From the NCBI GenBank assembly GCA_015501075.1, contig JADNYJ010000309.1, positions 1 to 38,546 of the forward strand: 38,546 bases of DNA. Reading direction: 5' to 3'. Position numbers and translations under genes: made by a program. The notes beneath the pieces were generated by a model, which saw only the letters and a program-made list of their open reading frames with translations, ran no database searches and was not told where the DNA came from. This DNA is from Gymnopilus junonius (taxonomy: Eukaryota > Basidiomycota > Agaricomycetes > Agaricales > Galerinaceae). Position 1 is the stretch's first letter. Every line of letters starts with the position of its first letter. This document shows, in pieces, positions 20,292 through 29,980 of the stretch.

Positions 20292-21529
20292 TATTTTCGC
20301 ACTTCTTTTGGCGCTCATTACTGCTGCTTTTTCTCAAGGCATTGTGGAATACAATGTCATCAACGACTGCCCCGTTCCTTAAAATTGTACATAAATGGCC
20401 AACTGGACGGTACAGTCACCAATGGCTCGAGCGAGTTCAAAATTCTCGGTCCTTCCATTACGAGCTTCTACACCGACTTAAACGGTGGAAATGCAAACGG
20501 CTCACTGTCCACACAGGCTAATTTCAACGCAGCGGTGAATATTGCAAATAATAGGCTGCACAATAATCCGCGACGCTGAAGACTCTTCTAGACCAATCAG
20601 TTCATGTGGTACTATATTGTCAAAAATGCGGACAGCTTCAACACCGGCGTCGAGATTTTGGCTGTGGGTCAAACTGCCGTAAGTTTCCTGCCTTCTTCCA
20701 GATCCCCCCCTCCTACTCCGATTTCATAGGCCAATGGAAAATGTGAAACTGTCGAATGTAATGAGGCATCGTGCAATACTGCTTTCACAGCGGCTAATGC
20801 GCCAACGAGCTTTACCACACCGACACCACCTCTAAATCAATGCGCCAAGGTGGGTGTCGTATACAATGTGACGTGAGTAGTATCCTCACCTGGCAAAATC
20901 CTGAATTTTATGTCTTTTATTAGATTCTGCCCCGGAAAATTCCTTCCTGGAAATACGCCAAGTTCAACAACCATTCATCCTGATTTCGACGATACGAAGT
21001 GCTTAGATGTCCAAGGTGCTGTCTATGAGAACGGCACACCTGTTCAGATGTAGGTCGTCTATTATTGTCAGGAGATTAATTGGCACTGAGTGGCCAGATA
21101 GTTTCGACTGCAATGGAACCGGAGCACAGCAATGGGAACTGACGAGGGGATCAACCAAAGTCAAAGTCGCAGGGCAAAACTTTTGCCTTGACGCTGGTTC
21201 CAGTGAGCAAGATTTTGATCATCACTGAGCAGTGCCATCTTATCCAAACTCAAATAGCGCCAGCGAACGGTGTCAGTATGAAAATATGGGAGTGCTTCGA
21301 CAATCTTCCCGCCCAACAGTGGTTCTATACTGACGACAACCGCATCGCATTGGAAAATCAAGGCCAGTAAATTCTATCTCTCTTATGAACTTCTGAATTT
21401 ATTCATGCTGGAATTTGCTAGGATTCTGTCTTGACCTTAATAATGGAATCACAACCAACGGCAACAAAGTGCAAACTTGGCAGTGAACCGACTGGGACAA
21501 CTTTCAGATTTGGAGTGCTGAAGCTTGAG
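20281..21529 (+). pseudogene. Ricin-B (CBM13-like) lectin, damaged
   Basis: The reading starts at ATG 20281 with a hydrophobic leader (HIFALLLALITAAFS) that looks like a signal peptide. Next come INDCPVP, LKLYINGQLDGTV, FYTDLNGGNANG and WYYIVKNADSFNTGVEI, an N-terminal domain common in secreted mushroom ricin-B proteins. The C-terminal beta-trefoil shows KCLDVQG, VQIFDCNGTGAQQWEL, NFCLDAGS, WECFDNLPAQQWFY and FCLDLNNG, with the expected QxW motifs. Damage: one base missing after CPVP (about 20380), a poor frame match at the last intron (about 21363-21420), and TGA in place of an expected Cys codon in TWQ(C)TDWDN near 21483, cutting the final beta-trefoil strand. A Copia LTR touches the first codon. 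It was probably a secreted sugar-binding protein that is now decaying. Confidence 0.7.
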
Positions 21530-22576
21530 GTATTGCCTCTCAAGGACTTAAGCTTGTAGAGTCGCATCATTTCTATACCACACTATGATTTTTGTCTGCA
21601 GTCTGGACAGAAGCTGTATTATAGCATGGTGCATTATCATGATACACGTCGAAATGTAGGGTAATTCTACTCGTGGGTCGCAAAGGCATCAAACGCACAT
21701 GTGATATATGTCCACAAAGTATCACTATCACATTGAAGTAATTTCAATAGGGCGCCTTCCACATAATGCAGTGATCTCAATAGGCTGAGGACAGATATGG
21801 TGGACGCTTTGAAATTTGAACCGACATAGTGTATCGCTCGATCCTTGCACGACGCCGACGTGCTTCGTAAGCATATGACATAGTGGGCCTTGAAGCTTGT
21901 GCCTTGGAGCATTGCCGTTGAAAAAGAAATGCCGAAGATAAACAGCGATGACGAGACACAATCTGACGGCCTCAAAAGCATATGCACACGCCAAAAGAAA
22001 TCCACAAGATTAAAAATAATTTGCCGCATTAACCCGTATAAAATATAAGCACCCATTAAATGGGCACCCTTACACAGCGCAGCAAAACAATTTTAAACAA
22101 AGCAAGTAAAGAAATCGACAGCAACAACGACGATTAACGAAAGAAAGAAAAAGATGATAGAAGGCAATCGACGTCATAAGGGTAATTCAGTCGTTAGCGT
22201 ACGTACGTACCAGATGTGGTGTGGTACAGTGTGGTCCCTCATTAGGAGCGAGGTCGGGTGCTCGGGTGCAAAGAAGGCGTTAGAGTAGCAATATAGTGTG
22301 TGTGTTGTGGTGTGGCGTGCGTGGTGTACGTAGTTGTATTAGCGGATCACAGATGGAAGGGACTCGAGAGAGTCCAGAGGTCATTAGGTGATGCGGACGA
22401 ACGTCATATGTTGAGCTGCATCCATATAGGATGCGGCTGCCACTCCGGGTGGACTAGTGTGTGATCGGAGGGTATGCCGGGTCAGGAAAAAGGTAGAGTA
22501 GGCTGGAGTAATGGAAGAGCAAATCGCTGAGTGAGCAGGTCGGAGAATAGGTGGGTATGGGATAAGGGTGAAGAGG
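21530..22576. other. Gene-free stretch between lectin and F-box gene
   Basis: About 1.05 kb in which I see no supported coding region on either strand; the short ORFs look random. A GTAC microsatellite lies at about 22198-22210 and a GT-rich run at about 22295-22330. Confidence 0.45.
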
Positions 22577-24395
22577 CTAGTCGAACATTCCATCCATAAC
22601 GTCGAACGGTTTCCTAGAACAAGAGTTGTGAGTACAGTAGTATGCACTTAAGAAGTCAAACATACCTGGGCGAGCGCCGCACAATACTGTAGTCGACATG
22701 TAAGCCTTCACTGGTCTCCTTGCGAGTGATGACAATTTCCTTGAATGGGTCAAATGCATTGAACTTGTCCACACGATCCAGGACACGTAGGTTAGGACAG
22801 GCCTGGACGAGATCTAGGATAAGCTCGTGCATGTCTGGTCGGGAGTTCGCCACCGAGGACCAAAGGCCCAGTCCACGGAACACCTCCAGTTTAGGGAACT
22901 TCGGTAGGATGTCAAGCCACTTTTCCTAACGATGAAGGTTAAATGTCAGCTAATTCATGTAAGAAGAAAAAAAAAGGAGCACAAACCCTAGTCACAGATA
23001 ACGGGTAGGGGTTATCCGTAGGCAAATGAAAGCTTGGTAACGAAAGCCATTCAATGTTGGGAAACGTTGCGGCGATCTCGTGAAGTGTAGAGATGTCGCC
23101 AAACGTATGTAGTTTGAGCCTTCTTAAACTTTGCTTATCGATGAACTTGAGGTCCAGCAGTGTTTGAGCATCCAAGGACTTGACGTCCAGATTCTCAATT
23201 TTCCGCTGGATTGTCACAGGCGCCGAAGTAGGCTCACCCGGGACCGGAGTAACCGCCGCCACCGGAGTAGAAGGGGGCGTCATTAGGTTCACAGCATAGG
23301 ATCCAAATTCTGGGTCATTGAGGGCCATAGCAAACTGCCTATTCGATCGAAGAGACTTGAGATTAGGTAGAGCGTCTGGCGCAATAGAAGGGATTCCGAC
23401 GGGTGACCAATCGAGGACCTCGATCGAGGGATGGTTCTGTAGGAAAATGGTGCGAGAACGATCAATTCCCAAGGACGCCGCTCCAGCCTGCAACACGAGC
23501 TTGAGATGCTTCAGATTTGGCAGGCGACATTCCATAAGGTGGTGGAATTCAAGTGGGACTTCCAAGTACTATTTGTATTATTGAATTAATGAAAGGGATC
23601 AGATTAGTCAGACCGGAACGTGAACCAAAACGTGGTGCTTACCTCGAGGTTAGGGGACTTTGCCAGGAGATTGTAGATGTGCTTCGAGTTCCCAAGTCTG
23701 GCCCAAGTATCGCCAGCAAGTGATAGTGACCGCAAGTTAGCTAAATTCCAGACCTATAAAGCAGAGTTAAAATTTTAGACACCACTATCGGATTGGGTAA
23801 TTACCGGGTAGGTTGTGCTGTTGAGGTCGATAGCAGAGTTCAAAGCATGCAGAGCGAACTTTCCATGAAGACTGACATGTTCCAGCATCGGAAGGTGAGA
23901 TATGGCGGTCAGTACTTGGTTCTCATGGAGGGGGTGGGAAGTCGGCCGTTGCTGTCCTGCAACGCCCATCCAGGACCAAGTAAAGACCCGTAAGCGCCTC
24001 ATATGGCCGAGTGCCCGACAGATGTTGCGTATCCTGACGCTTTCTTCATCGTTGTCGGGGATTGCGTCGAGGTGCTTGTCAATGAGAGTGGTGGGATAGT
24101 GATCGGGGGCCCGTAAATTAGTCCGTTCACAAATGTGAACCTCCCTGACGTTTCGAGCCAGATCTGCCCGACGAGCGAGGTGAGCCCACATAGCTGGATA
24201 AGTCCTTCGCACTCGCAGTATCCGGTACTGCGTATGATGAGGAATGACCAAGGCGGCGCACACCCGCGACGCAAGCGCGAATGCTACCAAGTCGCTGTGC
24301 TCATCGAGCTCAGAAACGATTTCTTCGAGAATTTCATCTGGGAGGCGAAGGAGAGGCGGCATTCTTCCACTTTGCTTCAACAAGAAATGGGGCAT
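22577..24395 (-). CDS. F-box protein with leucine-rich C-terminal half
   Basis: Starts at ATG 24393-24395, or at the next Met 24360-24362 (MPPLLRLPDEILEEIV), which fits F-box proteins best. The N-terminus LPDEILEEIVSELDEHSDL is an F-box, followed by a typical L-x-SRVC segment. Exons follow with VWNLANLRSLSLAGDTWARL, LEVPLEFHHLMECRLPNLKH, NIEWLSLPSFHLP and ACPNLRVLDRVDKF, giving irregular leucine-rich repeats. The last small exon ends DVMDGMFD, TAG 22577-22579. Four introns of about 50-70 nt fit the frame and there is no break. F-box proteins bind Skp1 and recruit targets to SCF ubiquitin ligases; this large lineage-expanded family in Agaricomycetes mostly has unknown targets. Confidence 0.85.
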
Positions 24396-26597
24396 TTGTC
24401 GAAAAAAAAGGAAAGGACGGAGAAAACGAAGAAAGGGAACAACCGCTTATGAGGGCGGAGGCAGAATGCCAGAGAATCGATCCTTTGGGAATAAAGCGGC
24501 TTGTCCTTGTTAGGTTCCGTGGGCGTAGTCACTTGATTCTTCCCCTAATTCGGTAGTCTGAAGGCACTGAACAATGTCCCTTCCACTCATCGTGCAAGTG
24601 GCCTTGGAAACCAGCTTCAGCATCTCTAATCTGGCATTTTTCTGAGTGAAAGGAATAGCTGCACCCAGGGAACTTCAGGGAGTACAAGGTTCTATGGCAA
24701 ACAAGGATGCAAGGAATATCGTAGCGATAAGCAGCCCGCAGGTGCCAAACGGGCCGGGTGACCGCACGTCCCTTGGATTTGCTTGAAGCTTACGAGCTGG
24801 GCCTCAAAGGCCTTATGAAACACCAAGGGGTCGTATGAGTCTGTATGACAGAAGTGACGAGGGAATGTATCACGGAGAGGCGAAGAGGTGAGTCAGATTT
24901 TCCCTGCTGCGGGGTTCAGCAGACGTCCTAACCCATCGACGATCTTGACGCCAGAATATCAGCATGCAGAGTAGCACCCTCACGTCTTGCAGCCATGCTT
25001 TAGATCATACTATTGGTCAGGATCAATGAGGTAGAACGAGCCTTTCGTCACATTTTGGCTGAGATTTTAATTGAGTGGCGTGCCTAACGCTCCCGAAAAT
25101 TTATGCGCCCAGAATGTCCAGTCAGCTGCGGAAAGGTTTACGTTGTCGATCCCCTCAAACATATGGCCGTAATCTTGTCCCCAACTGCTAGCCCAGAGAG
25201 CGGTAAGTTGCCCGACGTTGTCCATATCAGGAGAACAATGGCCGACTCACCACTCAAGGTCTCCCACGGCAGAATGCATTTCAAATCACGAAAATGAAGA
25301 AAATCCTTCCTTAACCAGACATCTCAGCGCCGTAAAGCAAAGCGTTGCCGAATATGAACAATAGGCGTATCTCAGGGGTGCACAGGGCTGCATAGCAAAA
25401 TAGTGAGTTGAAGCAAGAGGGAGAACTTGAAGAGGAGGTACTGATGCCATACCAAGGTCGGAAGCAAAGCGACGCGCATATATATAACCATACGCCTAAG
25501 TTGATTTGATGCCTCCGAGTTTAAAACGCCCTAAAGCTCATTGTGCTTTCAAATCCTCTTCGCGAAATAAAATGAGCCTTGCCGCGCTTTGTCCACCACG
25601 TTGCGTAGCTAAAAAAAGGTCGCCGATATGATATCGTTCCTTTTCAGGCTAATTAGTAGGACTGAACGACGGCTCTTCCCGATCAATCACAATACTCCGA
25701 GGCATGGCGCACGCGAGTTCGCACAAATCTGTGATGCTGGAAATTGTGGCGAGGTGAGTCAGTCAGAAAATGACTTAAAAGTCGCGTTTTTTAACGATCT
25801 CTAATGCCAGGAAAGCCGGAAGAAAGGTAACACAGTTTCTAAAGATATTAAACACTAGTTCGACAATTCAGAGCAGCAAATAAACCAATGAAAAATCTGA
25901 CGAGTCATTTATAAAGGCCACTACTTGGACACGGTACATCATGTGAAAAATTCTGCCACTGTCGTATAAAGACCGTCTCGGACGCGAAGCTTAGCTGCTT
26001 ACCCACCCCTTAGATGGAGATCTTGCTTTCTGTACATGTTACATGCGTACCAAGGGCGGAGATTTTGACTGCCGCAATGATAGAAATAGAGTCATAAAGG
26101 AGGCATCAACTGTCGTGTTGTGACGTTTGACGAATACCAGACAGCTCAGCATTGTCTGGTTAACTTGTTTTAGCGGGCCACCGCTTTGCGTGGCAGGACG
26201 ATGCTTTTCCTGCTTTATGAAAGCAGTGGTAGAGCATTGGGAGAATGCTATATAGTTACTCTGTATTAATTATACTATAGTAAGATGTTGATTACAATAA
26301 AACAACACATACTTAGAGAAAAATCAGAAAATGGAGATAGTGGTAGGAGGGGCAGTGACATCAGATCCTACAACCACACCATGTACAACCATATTGTGAT
26401 GAATGGGGTTGGCATTAGTAAGTCCATTATCATAGATGCACAATACCCTGTCTTATTGAGTGATTTATTGTACTTGAACTTCTGACATCAATTGTTGCTT
26501 ATCTGGGTCTGTAAAACATTTATAATACAAAGATGCAATCCACAATATATCTGTGCAAATGGCTACAATAGAAACCCACATCAGAGAGCTCAAGAAT
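24396..26597. other. Mostly gene-free region with possible coding relics
   Basis: About 2.2 kb without a gene I can define. A few minus-strand stretches look protein-like (near 24780-24840, containing DPLVFHKAFEAQL, and 25067-25225), but they do not join into a recognisable protein. A TATA-like catatatataacc lies near 25479-25491 with no clear gene behind it. The AT content rises from about 26200 on. Confidence 0.35.
25067..25225 (-). CDS. Small unrecognised ORF or exon relic
   Basis: A 52-codon frame starts at ATG 25223-25225 and ends at TAA 25067-25069. It contains ALWASSWGQDYGHMFEGIDN and SAADWTFWAHKFSG, which have a non-random, enzyme-like composition rich in Trp and Gly. I cannot name a family. 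It may be one exon of a decayed gene extending to about 24780. Confidence 0.3.
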   Translation of the reverse strand: MDNVGQLTALWASSWGQDYGHMFEGIDNVNLSAADWTFWAHKFSGALGTPLN

Positions 26598-27172
26598 TAG
26601 TGTTTGAGGGTTAGCTTAGTTAACTGGAAATTAACCAAGACCTAACCTGGCCCTAACTGCAAATAACTGGACTATGGTTAGTGGTTAGCCTAGTTTGAAC
26701 TTCAACTAACAGGTCTTTTTGCAGTCATGAGACTGGTAAGTGACTGATTAAGACCAGTTAATGTGCAGCCCTAATTCTACCCATCAAAACAACCCCAATA
26801 TCATATTTTTAGGCCAAAAACTCATCAAGTTATGCTAAAAACTGTAAAATATCAGCCAAAAGAGTAGATTACCAGTTAAAAATTCATAACTCAGCCATTT
26901 CTTAACCAAATTTAATGTTATTGAGGTCATTTTGAAGCTTACAAAAACTACAACAAGTTATCCTGAGTGACAAAGATGCAATTGCCAATGGTTATAGCTG
27001 GTTATGACCAGTTTTAATATTTCAGTCTTAACCTGTTAGTAACTGTGGTTAACAGTTTTTTTGCAGTTATTTTCAGTTATTTTGGGTCTGGGAAGAAAGC
27101 CTAACCAGTCTTGGTCTCAGTTAGCAACCCTGGGACCCAAAAAACCAGACCTAACTAGACCTTCAAACACTA
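26598..27172. mobile_element. hAT-like MITE 1
   Basis: The 575-bp stretch starts TAGTGTTTGAGGGTTAG and ends with an inverted TAGTGTTTGAAGGTC, so the ends share a terminal inverted repeat of about 13 bp. The TAGTG start resembles hAT termini. The flanking 8-mers tcaagaat and ctgagaat agree at 5 of 8 positions, with only transitions between them, which would fit an aged 8-bp target duplication. The interior is full of TAAC/GTTA-type repeats and has no transposase. Confidence 0.55.
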
Positions 27173-27591
27173 CTGAGAATTGCATCAGGGAGCTTGAGTC
27201 ATCAAAGATCTTGAGAAATAAACAGCAGTGATTCACTAAGAGAATTTGACTTTGTAGTTCAAAAATTTTGCACATAATAACCACATAGTGGAGTTAGGGG
27301 ACTTCACCAGAGTGCTTGAGAACCACATCAATTTCTTTGATAACCACATATCAGTAAGTTGTTAAAAGCAAGTAACCTTCTAGTTTATTACATTGAGACA
27401 CACCTATGGAATGAGGTTACCAGAAGCAAGTTTTGTCTTTCATATAACCTGAATATCAAGATTGATGAAAGAATTTCCTCATATTGTGGGTGACCTTTCC
27501 AAAATAGGCAGTGTATGGAATGGGATGGAAATATTCCCTGCACCTCCCAGATGCTCATACTATATTTACATGACCTAGTTGATTTGTTTAT

Positions 27592-27617
27592 GTAATCAGT
27601 TCCAAAACCCTGATTAC
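27592..27617. repeat. Hairpin unit a
   Basis: Perfect 8-bp arms GTAATCAG (27592-27599) and CTGATTAC (27610-27617) around a 10-nt loop. It belongs to a family of TAATC/GATTA hairpins in this island. Confidence 0.7.
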
Positions 27618-27769
27618 TTAGCCATCAACTGCTATGCTTATATAATCGGGTTTTCAGACACGATTACTTAAGCAAGCTCAATGATGAGAACAATTAAGTA
27701 ATCAGGTCAAAAAACCCAATTACTTAAGCAAACCACTTGATAAATATAATTAAGCAATTGGGTACAGTG
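27613..27769 (+). repeat. 157-bp direct repeat, copy 1
   Basis: Matches 28456-28612 along its whole length with one difference seen (aaacccaatt here, aaactcaatt there). It contains two hairpin units: TAATCG/CGATTA arms at 27643-27648 and 27661-27666, and TTAAGTAAT/ATTACTTAA arms at 27694-27702 and 27719-27727. Confidence 0.9.
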
Positions 27770-27914
27770 AAAAGAAAAGAGAAGCTCGAGCCAATGACTA
27801 GCAAGCTCTGAGTAAAAGAGAAATGGCTGAGTGCACAAAGGGCTAATATGACAAGCTGAGCAAGTATGGTTATAAAGAAAAGAGGGCATGAGGAACCTAT
27901 CTAGGGTGGAGGTG

Positions 27915-28324
27915 TAGGGCTGCACACCATACCGTACTGTAATTACCCCCCATATAAAAATTTGATCCTGGATCCTCGCAACCAAAATTCCTGATTTGGC
28001 CACCATATTTTCAAATTTGGTCCATGACCGCGTGCTCTTTGGACCCAAAGTTGCTGAATGGCAAAGGACTGGGAATTTGCACCAAAGTAAGACTGGCTTT
28101 CCAAAAGTTTACCCGTATTTGTTACCCTGTAAAGCCACCCGTAAGGACGAACTGTATTTTGCATCCCTCACCTCATCAAATCACATTTGCTCCCAAATTT
28201 TTTCAGGGCCAAATAGGGCGTTTTGGGAGAGTCTCCAAGGCCATTTTTCGTGAGCTGAAACCATTTTGAGCTCTTGCAAATCACTCATTTCGAAAAACAC
28301 CCATAAATATAGTGCACAGCCCTA
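27915..28324. mobile_element. hAT-like MITE 2 with target-site duplication
   Basis: The 410-bp element starts TAGGGCTGCACACCATA and ends with the inverted form TAGGGCTGTGCACTATA, 14 of 17 bases shared. The flanking 8-mers tggaggtg (27907-27914) and gggaggtg (28325-28332) match at 7 of 8. Termini of the TAGGGCTG type and 8-bp target duplications are hallmarks of the hAT superfamily. No transposase is encoded, so it is a nonautonomous deletion derivative. Confidence 0.8.
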
Positions 28325-28455
28325 GGGAGGTGATCATATATATGATGACAAGATAATGAAGAGAGCAGGCCAAGGCCCAAAACCAAATGAATATAATCTA
28401 TGTGAACTTTCACATGCATCTGCATAGACCTCAGTCAAATGAGTTTGACTGCTGC

Positions 28456-28612
28456 ATTACTTAGCCATCAACTGCTATGCTTATATAATCGGGTTTTCAG
28501 ACACGATTACTTAAGCAAGCTCAATGATGAGAACAATTAAGTAATCAGGTCAAAAAACTCAATTACTTAAGCAAACCACTTGATAAATATAATTAAGCAA
28601 TTGGGTACAGTG
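28456..28612 (+). repeat. 157-bp direct repeat, copy 2
   Basis: Second copy, exactly 843 bp downstream of copy 1, with one substitution. MITE 2 lies between the two copies. The near identity means either a recent duplication or two recent insertions of the same small element. Confidence 0.9.
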
Positions 28613-28689
28613 CTGCCACCTTGCATGGGAGTAGCATTTCTGAATTCAAGGATGTCTGTCCATTTAAATTCATTTGACAGAAAAGTGTT

Positions 28690-29385
28690 TATATGCCACT
28701 CAACACTACCACAGTTCCAGTCAAGCACAGCAATGATGACCTTTGTTTTAAATTGTTCAGTTTTGTCTGCTTTGTTGCAGATGAAATGGCATCAAATACC
28801 AATCTGAGTAAAGTATACATTTATTATCTAGGCAAAATTTATATTTGTCAACACAATCATACTGGACAATACAATTACCAAGTATCCAATGGCTAGTTAA
28901 TTATAAGTCACCCTAATTATAGATAAATCACTTAAACACCAATAAATTGCTTAAGTAATCGGGTTTTTGGACTCGATTACTTAAGCTAAATAATTGATGG
29001 ACATGAATGTAGCAAAGTAATCATGTCCAGCATACCAACCTACCCACCTTACCTGTAAATAGAAATGCTGAACCCAACAAGGATTGTCCACCTGACAAGA
29101 ATATTTGATATGTCCACTCACTGACACTACATTTCCAATCAAGCACAACAAGGATGACCTTCATCTTCAATTACAGCATAGATAAAACCTATGTGCTATA
29201 TAATAACACCTACTAACCCACCCCACACTGGATTGATAGAACATTTCACTTAAACAAAGGTCAGGGTGTTACTATAACACAATTGTCCCAGAAAGCATGA
29301 TTACCAAGCATTCTAGCTAATAAAAATCCCGGCCAATTATAGCCACCTCAGTTAAACAGCCAGCAAATGCCTAGCAAGAATGTAA
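28690..29385 (+). repeat. Diverged tandem duplication in the AT-rich island
   Basis: Two units about 410 bp apart are alignable but diverged. Unit A (about 28690-28949) has tccagtcaagcacagcaatg and later attaccaagtatccaatggc; unit B (about 29105-29385) has tccaatcaagcacaacaagg and attaccaagcattctagcta in the same order. The homology suggests an old internal duplication of a larger element. Confidence 0.55.
28949..28986. repeat. Perfect 13-bp inverted repeat (hairpin unit d)
   Basis: GCTTAAGTAATCG (28949-28961) and CGATTACTTAAGC (28974-28986) are exact inverted copies around a 12-nt spacer, ggtttttggact. It is the longest and cleanest member of the hairpin family. Confidence 0.9.
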
Positions 29386-29980
29386 AAATAAAACACAAAG
29401 GAATGTAGATCAAATATAAAATACAGGAATTACACATTATAGTCATTTACAAACTAAAACTATAGTGCAAGCACACAGAATACAGTACAGCATCGCCACA
29501 GTGATCAGACTGGCCAGTTCTAAAAATAGAAAGTACCGGATATGTCCCGCCCAAGCACGCCATTTGCTCTGATTGCAGAAATGTTGAGATGCTGCGTGAC
29601 GGCCAGGCGTTTCATCAAGGTCCTCCTAAAAGAACGAAGTTTTACTTACGTAAAAGCATCGTAATAGTTGCATTGCCAGAGTCAGTAATTCCGTATTGAC
29701 ATACAGTACAGTGTAGAGTCGTTCCCCAACTGCATGGTGATTTATACCTGGTCTAGGTAAGCCAAACACATGTGCTTGGCTCTTTTACAAAATACAGTAT
29801 GCAATTAATAAGTCGGCGCCCATCTTAATACAGGTCCCCATTTCCGCTTTTCAGAGGAAAATAGTGACTGGAATTTTTTTTTCCAACTTAATTTTCTTTT
29901 GCAATTTACTGGAGTCGTATATTCTTCTGTACGACAGAGAAAAAAGTTTCAATAACAACTCTACTTGATAAATAGCAAAA
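29386..29980. other. Right border of AT-rich island, no gene seen
   Basis: AT-rich sequence grading back to normal composition near 29500. No coding region or clear element end was found. Confidence 0.35.

Larger units (their letters stand above)
26250..29500. repeat. AT-rich transposon-derived island
   Basis: About 3.2 kb with clearly lower GC than the rest of the window and no ORF above 115 codons. It contains two MITE-like elements, a 157-bp direct repeat, several small hairpins and a diverged tandem pair. The outer borders are not resolved; short partly inverted similarity around ctatagt near both edges (26270s and 29460s) could mark a larger element. Confidence 0.6.

Noticed and set aside
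27707..28269. Short ORFs inside the AT-rich island
   Set aside because: They lie within MITE 2 and the direct repeat, on both strands, with no transposase motifs.
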